A stretch of 64,000 nucleotides of DNA from contig JACPIT010000010.1 of NCBI GenBank assembly GCA_016187945.1, positions 62,001 to 126,000 on the forward strand, read 5' to 3'. Below the pieces are notes generated by a model. It was not told the DNA's origin. It did no database searches and was given only the letters and a program-made list of their open reading frames with translations. This document shows, piece by piece, positions 28,879 through 37,167 of the stretch. The number at the start of each line of letters is the position of its first letter. Within the stretch, counting starts at the first letter, position 1. This stretch comes from Opitutia bacterium (GTDB lineage Bacteria; Verrucomicrobiota; Verrucomicrobiia; Opitutales; Opitutaceae). Position numbers and translations under genes: made by a program.

Positions 28879-31248
28879 ATGAGACTTCTCCCCCTTGTCA
28901 CGCTCGGCACCGCGTTCGCCGTCGTGTCGTCGTCGCCGGTCCACGCTGCCCAACCGGGCTGGCTCAACGCCCCGCTCGACGTCTCGCCGGATTTCGCCGA
29001 CCCGAACAACACGTTCTTCGTCGCCAGCAGCGTCGCCTCGTTCGATCCGGCGACCGGTGCCGGCCAGCTCGGATGGAAACGCTCCGCACGCGGCATCGGC
29101 GTGTCGTTCAACAACGCGCGGCCCGGCATCAGCCCGACCAAGCCGAACGAGTGGCCGCCGCAGGAATACGCCGCCGACCCGACGCTGCCCTTTTCGCTCG
29201 AATTCGTTTCGCCCAACACGGTCCGCCTCCGCATCGCGACGACCGCCACGCCGCCGCCCGCTCGCGAGGAGCTGATGCTCGTCAAGCCGCCGGCGCGCGA
29301 CAGCTCGTGGCAAAGCAAGCGCATCGACGGCGGCTGGGAATTCCGCGGCTCTTACGGCACGGTCGTCCTGCACGAGAAACCGTGGTTCGTGGAATTTCGC
29401 GACGCCTCCGGCCGCCTGCTCACGAGCACGCGGCCCCAACCGAGCGCGGCGCCCTTCTGTTTCATCCGACGCATGTCCGACTACACGCGCAGCGTGCAGC
29501 CGGTCTTCTCCCTCTCCCCCGGCGAAAAGCTCGTCGGTGGCGGCGAGTCGTTCAGTCGCCTCGACAAACGCGGCCAGAAGCTCGTGCTGTGCACGAGCGA
29601 CGCGCTCGGCGTCGAAAACCCGGCGCAATACAAGCCGGTGCCGTTCTTCCTCAGCAGCCGCGGCTACGGCGTGTTCTTCCACACTTCCGCCCCGCTCACG
29701 GCCGATCTCGGCGCGACCCATTTTTCCCAAAGCACCGTCTCGCTCGGCGACGACGCAGTCGATCTGTTCGTATTTTTCGGCTCTCCGAAAGAAGTGCTCG
29801 CGTCCTACACCGACCTCGTCGGCCGGCCGCCGCTGCCGCCGTTGTGGTCGTTCGGCCTGTGGATGAGCCGCATCACCTACAGCTCCGAAGCCGAGGTGCG
29901 CGACGTCGCCGCGAAGCTCCGCGAACACCGCATCCCCTGCGACGTCATCCATCTCGACACCGGCTGGTTCGAAACCGACTGGCGCTGCGACTACGAGTTC
30001 GCCCCCTCTCGGTTCACCGATGCCGGCAAGATGATCACCGATCTGAAGCGCGACGGCTTTCACGTTTCGCTCTGGCAGCTCCCCTACTTCGTTCCGAAGA
30101 ACAAACTCTTCCCCGAGATCATCGCGAAGGGCCTGCACGTGAAGGATGCCAAGGGCGGCACGCCGCGCGAGGACGCGGTGCTCGATTTCTCGAATCCCGC
30201 CACCGTCGCCTGGTATCAGGAAAAACTCGCCGGGCTGCTCAAGCTCGGGGTCGGCGCGATCAAAGTCGATTTCGGCGAAGCCGCGCCGCTCGACGGCCTC
30301 TACGCCTCCGGCTCGACCGGCTTCTACGAGCACAATCTCTATCCCGTGCGTTACCAGAAAGCCGTGATGGAAGTCACCGAGCGCACGAATCACGAATCGA
30401 TCATCTGGGCGCGCGCGGCGTGGGCGGGCAGTCAACGCTACCCGCTGCACTGGGGCGGCGACTCGCACACGACGGACGGCGCGATGGCCGCGTCGTTGCG
30501 CGGCGGCCTGTCTTTCGGCGCGAGCGGTTTTTCCTTCTGGGGCCACGATATCGGCGGCTTCTTCGGCAAATCGCCCGAGGAACTCTACCGCCGCTGGTTG
30601 CCCTTCGGCATGTTCACCTCGCACAGCCGCTGTCACGGATCGCCGCCGAAGGAGCCCTGGCCCTACGGCGAGAATTTCACCGACGAATTCCGCCGCGCCG
30701 TGGAGCTGAAATACCGGCTCATGCCCTACGTCTACGCGCAGGCGAAAGACAGCGCCGATCGCGGCCTGCCGATGCTGCGCGCGCTCTTCTTCGAATTCCC
30801 CGACGACGCCGGCGCATGGACCGTCGACGACGAATACCTCTTCGGCTCGAGCCTGCTCGTCGCTCCCCTGTTCGAGGCGAACACGACCGCGCGCGACGTC
30901 TACCTGCCCGCCGGTCGCTGGATCGATTATCAAACCGGCCACGTCTACGCCGGCGGCTGGCATCGCATCAAAGCCGGCCCCGTTCCCATCGTGCTGCTCG
31001 TGCGCGACGGCACCGTGCTGCCGCACATCGGCCTCGCGCAATCGACGGCGCAACTGGATTGGTCGCAACTCGAACTCGTCGCCTACAGCACCGACGGCGC
31101 CGCCGCGCGCGGCCTCGTCTTCCGACCCGGCGACACCGCGTTGCAAACCGTCACGCTCAACCCCGCCGCCGACGGCCAGCGTCAGCTCGCGAACGATCCG
31201 TTCTCGGGGCAGGTGAAGTGGACGGTGCGCGCTGCCACCGCGCGCTAA
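28879..31248 (+). CDS. Glycoside hydrolase family 31 (alpha-xylosidase/alpha-glucosidase-like)
   Basis: 'PPLPPLWSFGLWMSRITYSSEAEV', 'KVDFGEAAP', 'SFWGHDIGGFFG', 'LFGSSLLVAPLFE'; signal peptide MRLLPLVTLGTAFAVVSSSPVHA. Confidence 0.92.
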   Translation: MRLLPLVTLGTAFAVVSSSPVHAAQPGWLNAPLDVSPDFADPNNTFFVASSVASFDPATGAGQLGWKRSARGIGVSFNNARPGISPTKPNEWPPQEYAADPTLPFSLEFVSPNTVRLRIATTATPPPAREELMLVKPPARDSSWQSKRIDGGWEFRGSYGTVVLHEKPWFVEFRDASGRLLTSTRPQPSAAPFCFIRRMSDYTRSVQPVFSLSPGEKLVGGGESFSRLDKRGQKLVLCTSDALGVENPAQYKPVPFFLSSRGYGVFFHTSAPLTADLGATHFSQSTVSLGDDAVDLFVFFGSPKEVLASYTDLVGRPPLPPLWSFGLWMSRITYSSEAEVRDVAAKLREHRIPCDVIHLDTGWFETDWRCDYEFAPSRFTDAGKMITDLKRDGFHVSLWQLPYFVPKNKLFPEIIAKGLHVKDAKGGTPREDAVLDFSNPATVAWYQEKLAGLLKLGVGAIKVDFGEAAPLDGLYASGSTGFYEHNLYPVRYQKAVMEVTERTNHESIIWARAAWAGSQRYPLHWGGDSHTTDGAMAASLRGGLSFGASGFSFWGHDIGGFFGKSPEELYRRWLPFGMFTSHSRCHGSPPKEPWPYGENFTDEFRRAVELKYRLMPYVYAQAKDSADRGLPMLRALFFEFPDDAGAWTVDDEYLFGSSLLVAPLFEANTTARDVYLPAGRWIDYQTGHVYAGGWHRIKAGPVPIVLLVRDGTVLPHIGLAQSTAQLDWSQLELVAYSTDGAAARGLVFRPGDTALQTVTLNPAADGQRQLANDPFSGQVKWTVRAATAR

Positions 31249-31261
31249 ACGAACGGTCGCG

Positions 31262-33643
31262 ATGTTCCTGGCACGCATCAGTCGGCGAATCTTCCTGCTG
31301 GGAGGCTTCGTCGGCTCGATCGCGATCGTGCAAGCGGCATTCCCGCTCGTAGAAGCCGGCCGCGCAGCGCCGCTCATCGTCAGCGAAGGCGACGCCCGCG
31401 TCGTCCAACTCGCCACCGCGGATCTCGCGCGCGACATTGCGACAATCACCGGCGCCACGCCCGAAATCGTTCCCTGTAGGACGGGGTCTCCCGATGCCGC
31501 CTCTGCCGGCCCGCGCGTTCTCATCGGCACGCTCGGCTGCGCGCCCGCCATCGACGCGCTCGTCGCCTCGGGCAAGCTCGATGTCGGCCACCTGCGCGGC
31601 GCCTGGGAATCGTTTCTCATCGCTACGGTGGACGACGCGCTCTTGATCGTCGGCAGCGATCGCCGCGGCACCGCCTTCGGCGTCTACGAACTCTCGCAGC
31701 AGATCGGCATGTCGCCCTGGCATTGGTGGGCAGACTCCGTGCCGGAAAAGAAAAGTGAGCTGCTCATCCCGGACGGCACGCGGCGCTTCGGTCCGCCGTC
31801 GGTGCGGTATCGCGGCATTTTTCTCAACGACGAGGACTGGGGCCTGCAGCCGTGGGCCGCGACGAACTTCGAGCCGGAGAACGGCGGCATCGGCCCGAAG
31901 ACCTACGCGAAGGTCTTCGAACTCCTGCTCCGCCTGAAGGCCAATACGCTCTGGCCCGCGATGCACGCGTGCACGAAGCCGTTCAACGCCGACCCACGCA
32001 ACGCCGCGCTCGCCGACGACTACGCGATCGTCATGGGCTCCTCGCACGCCGAGCCAATGCTCCGCAACAACGTCGGCGAGTGGCCGCACGAGCGCGCCGT
32101 CGACTACAACTACGTCACCAACCGCGACGGCGTGCGCGCCTACTGGGAAGAGCGCGTGCGCACCAACGCCCGCTACGAAAACCTCTGGACGCTCGGCATG
32201 CGCGGCATCCACGACAGCGCCATCCAAGGCGCCAAAACCGACGCCGAACGCATCGCCGTGCTCGAACAGGTTTTCGCCGACCAGCGCGCGATGCTCGCTG
32301 CGCACGTCAACCCGGCCGTCGAACGCGTTCCTCAAATCTTCTGCGCCTACAAGGAAGTCCTCGACCTCTACCGCGCCGGCCTGCGCGTGCCCGACGACGT
32401 CACGATCGTCTGGCCCGACGACAATTTCGGTTACGTGCGCAACTACGCCTCGCCCGAGGAGCGCAAACGCAGCGGCGGCTTCGGCGTTTACTACCACATT
32501 TCCTACCTCGGCCGCCCACTCGCCTATCTCTGGCTCTGCACGACACCGCCCGCGCTCATCTGGGAGGAGATGACGAAGTCCTACGCGCACGGCGCCGATC
32601 GCGTCTGGATCGTGAACGTCGGCGACATGAAGCCCGCCGAGATCGGCACCGAGTTCTTCCTCCGCCTGGCGTGGGACGTGAAACAATGGGGCCCCGACGC
32701 GCAGCCGAAATTCCTCCACGAGTTCGCCGCACGCGAGTTCGGCGCAGAGCACGCTGAACGCAGCGCATCGATTCTCGACCGCTACTACACGCTCAACTTC
32801 GCGCGTAAACCGGAGCATCTCCAATGGTGGCTTCCCGGCCAGGCACCGCGCCCGAGCGACTGGATGGACAGCGACCTCGATGCACGTCGGTCAGCCTTCG
32901 ATGATTTGCGGTCCGACGCCGACGGCTTGGTCGAAAGGATTCCGGTCACCAAGCGCGACGCGTTCTTCGAATTGGTCGCCTACCCGGTGAGAGGCGCCGC
33001 ACTCGCCAACCGTCGCTACATTCTCGGAGAGCAAGGGCTTCACCTCGATGCCGCACACGCCGCCGACGCCGAACTGCGCGAGCTCACGCGACGCTTCAAC
33101 GAGGACATCGCACATGGCAAGTGGCGCGGGCTGATGCGCCTCGAACCCGCCGATCAAAACTGGAAGAGCATGCGCGTGGAGCCGTGGCGACCGTTGGTTA
33201 TTGCCCGGACCAAACCCACCGAAGTCGAAGGCCGCATTTCTGTCTCTGCGTTTCTCCCGCCTGAAGCCAAGGGTAGCAGCGCGGTCACCCACGGACTCGG
33301 ACGCTCGGGCGGTGCGCGACGACTCACAACCGGTGCGCGCTTCACCTACGAATTCGACTCCGACGCGCGCGACTTCGATCTGAGCTTCGAGCTTCTCCCC
33401 ACCCACCCGCTCCGCGGCGACGCGCTGCGTCTCGCCTTCGCGATCGACGACGACCCACTCCAAACGCTCGCCCTCCCCGTGCGCGACGGCGGCCCCGAGT
33501 GGGCGCAAGGCGTCCTCAACGGCTATCGCCCGCTCACCACGCGCATCCGCCTCGCGGAACCCGGCACACACAAACTCACCATCCGCGGTGTCGACGACGG
33601 CGTCGTCCTCGACCGCATCGTCCTCACTCCCGTGAAACCATGA
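31262..33643 (+). CDS. Glycoside hydrolase family 115 (alpha-glucuronidase-like)
   Basis: 'GTAFGVYELSQQIGMSPWHWWADSVPEKKSEL', 'RYRGIFLNDEDWGLQPWA', 'LRLKANTLWPAMH', 'DNFGYVRNYASPEERKRSGGFGVYYHISYLGRP', 'DRVWIVNVGDMKP'. Confidence 0.92.
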   Translation: MFLARISRRIFLLGGFVGSIAIVQAAFPLVEAGRAAPLIVSEGDARVVQLATADLARDIATITGATPEIVPCRTGSPDAASAGPRVLIGTLGCAPAIDALVASGKLDVGHLRGAWESFLIATVDDALLIVGSDRRGTAFGVYELSQQIGMSPWHWWADSVPEKKSELLIPDGTRRFGPPSVRYRGIFLNDEDWGLQPWAATNFEPENGGIGPKTYAKVFELLLRLKANTLWPAMHACTKPFNADPRNAALADDYAIVMGSSHAEPMLRNNVGEWPHERAVDYNYVTNRDGVRAYWEERVRTNARYENLWTLGMRGIHDSAIQGAKTDAERIAVLEQVFADQRAMLAAHVNPAVERVPQIFCAYKEVLDLYRAGLRVPDDVTIVWPDDNFGYVRNYASPEERKRSGGFGVYYHISYLGRPLAYLWLCTTPPALIWEEMTKSYAHGADRVWIVNVGDMKPAEIGTEFFLRLAWDVKQWGPDAQPKFLHEFAAREFGAEHAERSASILDRYYTLNFARKPEHLQWWLPGQAPRPSDWMDSDLDARRSAFDDLRSDADGLVERIPVTKRDAFFELVAYPVRGAALANRRYILGEQGLHLDAAHAADAELRELTRRFNEDIAHGKWRGLMRLEPADQNWKSMRVEPWRPLVIARTKPTEVEGRISVSAFLPPEAKGSSAVTHGLGRSGGARRLTTGARFTYEFDSDARDFDLSFELLPTHPLRGDALRLAFAIDDDPLQTLALPVRDGGPEWAQGVLNGYRPLTTRIRLAEPGTHKLTIRGVDDGVVLDRIVLTPVKP

Positions 33644-35754
33644 AAAGAACCCTGTTCGCCGCACTTGCTGGCGTCGTGCTCGCGGTCGGCATCGCCGCGC
33701 ATGCGTTAGCCCGCGCCGAGGCGGAGCCCGCCGCCAAACCGCTCTTCCGCGACCCGGTCTTCGACGGCGCGGCCGATCCGGTCGTCGTCTGGAACCCGCA
33801 CGCGCGCGCCTGGTGGATGTTCTACACCAATCGCCGCGCGAACGTCCCCGGCCTCTCCGGCGTCGCGTGGGTGCACGGCACACCCATCGGCATCGCCGAG
33901 TCGCGTGACCGCGGCAAGACATGGTCCTACGTCGGCACCGCCCACATCGACCTCCCGCCCGAAGTCGCCGGCCCACCCGGCACCACCACCCTCTGGGCCC
34001 CCGAAATCGTCACCGCCGCCCAAGCCAAGTGTAACCTATTAGGTTACACTCCCGATACCACCCGAGCGAACCGGGACGCGCAAAGTAACCTATTAGGTTA
34101 CAAGTCCCCAACGGCCCCGGTCGATGCGGACGTCACGCACCACATGTTCCTCACCGTCGTGCCGGGCGTGTTCGAGGATTGGAAGCACCCGCGCCGCATC
34201 GTTCACCTCACGAGCACGGACCTCCGCTCGTGGAAATACGTCGCGACGCTCGCACTCTCGTCCGACCGCGTCATCGACGCCAGCGTGCACCGTTTGCCGG
34301 ACGGCACGTGGCGGCTCTGGTATAACAACGAGCGCGACCGAAAATCCATCTACTACGCGGACAGCCCCGACCTCTTCACCTGGTCCGACCGCGGCGAATG
34401 CACCGGCGTCGGCGAGCGTCCGGGCGAAGGTCCGTTCGTTTTCTCCTGGCGCGGACACCACTGGATGCTCGTCGATCTCTGGCGCGGGCTCGGCGTCTAT
34501 CGCTCGGACGATTTCGCGCACTGGACCGCGCAAACCGATAATCTCCTCGCGCAACCCGGCCGCGGCACCGACGACGGCGTCATCGGCGGACACCCCGGAG
34601 TCGTCGTGAACGGCGATCGCGCGTTTCTGTTCTACTTCACGCATCCCGGCCGCACGCCCGACGCCGCGCACGCCAAACTCGACACGACCGAGCAGCGCCG
34701 CAGTTCGATCCAGGTTGTCGAGCTGCACGAACGCGACGGCGTGCTCTCCTGCGACCGCGACGCCCCGACGTTCGTCGATCTCGGCGAGCCGCCAGCCGCC
34801 CCCGCGCACTACGCGAACCCGCTGATCGAACAGCGCGCCGATCCGCACATTTTTCGCCACACCGACGGCTGGTATTATTTCATGGGCACCGTGCCCGAGT
34901 ATGACCGCCTCGAACTGCGCCGCGCGCGCACGATCGAGGGCCTCGCCACCGCCGAGCCCAAAACGATCTGGCGCAAGCACGCCGCCGGACCGATGGGTGC
35001 GCACATCTGGGCGCCGGAGATCCATTTCATCGACGGCAAATGGTTCATCTACTTCGCCGCCGGCGAGGCGGAAAAAATCTGGAACATCCGCAACTACGTC
35101 CTCGAAAACTCCGCCGCCAACCCGCTCGACGGCGAGTGGATCGAGCGCGGCCAGATCGACACCGGCTGGCAATCCTTCGCGCTCGACGCGACGACGTTCG
35201 CGCACCGCGGGCGCCGCTACCTCGTGTGGGCGCAAAACGACCCCGCGATCAAGGGCAACACCAACCTCTACCTCGCGCCGCTGGCCTCGCCCACCCAACT
35301 CGCCGGCCCCGCCGTGCGGATTTCGCGTCCGGAGTTTCCGTGGGAGCAAGTGCGCTACTGGGTCAACGAAGGCCCCGCCGTCCTCGTGCGCCACGGCCGC
35401 ATCTTCATCACCTACTCCGCCGCCGGCACGGGCGCGGAGTATTGCCTCGGCCTCCTCAGCGCCGACGAAAACGCCGACCTGCTCGACCCGCAATCCTGGC
35501 AAAAATCCCCGACGCCCGTCTTCACCACGAGCGAAGCCAACGGCATTTTCGGCCCCGGTCACAACTCGTTCACGACCGCGCCCGACGGCGCCGATCTGCT
35601 CGTCTATCACGCGCGCAACTATCGCGACATCCGCGGCGATCCGCTGCGCGATCCTAACCGCCACACCCGCGTGCAACCGATTTCGTGGCGCGCCGACGGC
35701 ACGCCCGACTTCGGCGTGCCCGTGCCCGAAACCGCCGCGCCCTCTCCGCGATGA
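33640..35754 (+). CDS. Two-domain GH43-like glycoside hydrolase carrying an in-frame palindromic insertion
   Basis: ATGA overlap with GH115. N-terminal 'FRDPVFDGAADPVVVWNPHARAWWMFYT' and C-terminal 'YANPLIEQRADPHIFRHTDGWYYFMGTVPEYDRLELRRA', 'GAHIWAPEIHFIDGKWFIYFAAG' GH43 blades. Confidence 0.9.
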   Translation: MKRTLFAALAGVVLAVGIAAHALARAEAEPAAKPLFRDPVFDGAADPVVVWNPHARAWWMFYTNRRANVPGLSGVAWVHGTPIGIAESRDRGKTWSYVGTAHIDLPPEVAGPPGTTTLWAPEIVTAAQAKCNLLGYTPDTTRANRDAQSNLLGYKSPTAPVDADVTHHMFLTVVPGVFEDWKHPRRIVHLTSTDLRSWKYVATLALSSDRVIDASVHRLPDGTWRLWYNNERDRKSIYYADSPDLFTWSDRGECTGVGERPGEGPFVFSWRGHHWMLVDLWRGLGVYRSDDFAHWTAQTDNLLAQPGRGTDDGVIGGHPGVVVNGDRAFLFYFTHPGRTPDAAHAKLDTTEQRRSSIQVVELHERDGVLSCDRDAPTFVDLGEPPAAPAHYANPLIEQRADPHIFRHTDGWYYFMGTVPEYDRLELRRARTIEGLATAEPKTIWRKHAAGPMGAHIWAPEIHFIDGKWFIYFAAGEAEKIWNIRNYVLENSAANPLDGEWIERGQIDTGWQSFALDATTFAHRGRRYLVWAQNDPAIKGNTNLYLAPLASPTQLAGPAVRISRPEFPWEQVRYWVNEGPAVLVRHGRIFITYSAAGTGAEYCLGLLSADENADLLDPQSWQKSPTPVFTTSEANGIFGPGHNSFTTAPDGADLLVYHARNYRDIRGDPLRDPNRHTRVQPISWRADGTPDFGVPVPETAAPSPR
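34028..34101. repeat. Two AT-rich palindromes (GTAACCTATTAGGTTAC) in frame inside the GH43 CDS
   Basis: AGTGTAACCTA-T-TAGGTTACACT (34028-34050) and GTAACCTA-T-TAGGTTAC (34085-34101), 54 nt apart. Both encode NLLGY. Confidence 0.9.
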
Positions 35755-37139
35755 AACTCCGCTCGCTCCGCTCCGCCGCCACGCTCCTCGCCGCGCTCGC
35801 GCTCTCGTCCGCCGCGTTCGCGCGCGCCGCCGATCGCTGGGACGCCCCCGGCGCCGCCAATCCGATTCTCCCCGGCTATTTCGCCGACCCGTCGCTCGTG
35901 CCGCACGACGGCAAGTTCTACCTCTACGCCACGATCGACCCGTGGGGCGGCCGCACGCTCGGCTGTTGGGAATCGAGCGATTTCAAAAACTGGATCTTCC
36001 GCGAACTCAACTGGCCGACCAAGGAAGCGTGCACGAGCCCGACCTCGAAGAGCGCGATGGTCTGGGCGCCCTCCGTGATCCGCGCGCCCGACGGCCGTTT
36101 CATGATGTTCGTCTCCGTCGGCAGCGAGGTCTGGGTCGGCACCGCCGCCTCGCCGCTCGGCCCGTGGCGCGACGCCAACGGCGGCCGCCCGCTCATCCCC
36201 GCGACGTGGAACACGACCTACCACATGATCGACGCCGAAGCGTTCGTCGACGACGACGGCGCCGTCTACCTCTTCTGGGGTTCCGGCTGGGGCTGGAAAA
36301 ACGGCCACTGCTTCGCCGCGAAACTTAACCCCGACCTCGTGAGCTTCGCCGGCGAGCCGCGCGACGTCACACCCGCGCACTACTTCGAAGGCCCCTTCCT
36401 CTTCAAACACGCCGGCCGCTACTACCTGACCTATTCGAACGGCAAAACCGTCACCGACACCTACCAAGTCCACTACGCCACCGGTCCCGGTCCGCTCGGA
36501 CCTTTCACCGAAGCGCCCAACAGCCCGCTCCTCGTCACCGACGCCGCACACGACATCGTGAGCCCCGGCCACCACGCGATGTTTCACCGCGGCGCGCAGG
36601 CGTTCATCCTCTACCATCGTCATCGCCTGCCGTTCGTCACCGACACGGCGTTCCGCCAAACCTGCGTCGACGAACTCCATTTCACCGCCGACGGCCTGAT
36701 CGAAAAAGTCCGCCCGACCCACGCCGGCCCCGCGCTGGTGCAAGGCCGCGCCGCCGCCCACCTCGCGGCCACTGCCACGGCGTCGTCCTCGCTCGACGCG
36801 TTGCATGACGCGGCGCGGGCGACCGACGACAACTACGCCACGCGCTGGGCCGCCGCGCCGACAGACCGCAACCCCACGCTCACTCTCGACCTCGGCCGCG
36901 CCACGCGCGTCGACCGGCTCGAGTTGCGCCCCGAGTTTGCCGCAAACGCCTGCGCGCTCGCGCTCGAAGTCTCCGCCGACGGCGAGCGCTGGCAAACGCT
37001 CGCCGACCACCGCGCGGCCGGCCTGCGCGGTTCGCCGCTCGTCCTGTCCGTCGCGCGGGAATGCCGCTACCTGCGTCTGACCTTTCCCGCCGCGGGCGAG
37101 ACGCAGACGGCGTCGCTCTGGGAATGCGCGGCGTATTGA
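35751..37139 (+). CDS. GH43 family hydrolase with C-terminal F5/8-type (discoidin) carbohydrate-binding domain
   Basis: 'ANPILPGYFADPSLVPHDGKFYLYATIDPWGG', 'MVWAPSVIRAPDGRFMMFVSV', 'GPFLFKHAGRYYLTYSNG'; C-terminal 'ATASSSLDALHDAARATDDNYATRWAAAPTDRNPTLTLDLGRATRVDRLEL'. ATGA overlap with the upstream GH43. Confidence 0.9.
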   Translation: MKLRSLRSAATLLAALALSSAAFARAADRWDAPGAANPILPGYFADPSLVPHDGKFYLYATIDPWGGRTLGCWESSDFKNWIFRELNWPTKEACTSPTSKSAMVWAPSVIRAPDGRFMMFVSVGSEVWVGTAASPLGPWRDANGGRPLIPATWNTTYHMIDAEAFVDDDGAVYLFWGSGWGWKNGHCFAAKLNPDLVSFAGEPRDVTPAHYFEGPFLFKHAGRYYLTYSNGKTVTDTYQVHYATGPGPLGPFTEAPNSPLLVTDAAHDIVSPGHHAMFHRGAQAFILYHRHRLPFVTDTAFRQTCVDELHFTADGLIEKVRPTHAGPALVQGRAAAHLAATATASSSLDALHDAARATDDNYATRWAAAPTDRNPTLTLDLGRATRVDRLELRPEFAANACALALEVSADGERWQTLADHRAAGLRGSPLVLSVARECRYLRLTFPAAGETQTASLWECAAY

Positions 37140-37167
37140 GCGCCGCGGTCCGCCCGACGCCGCGCGC

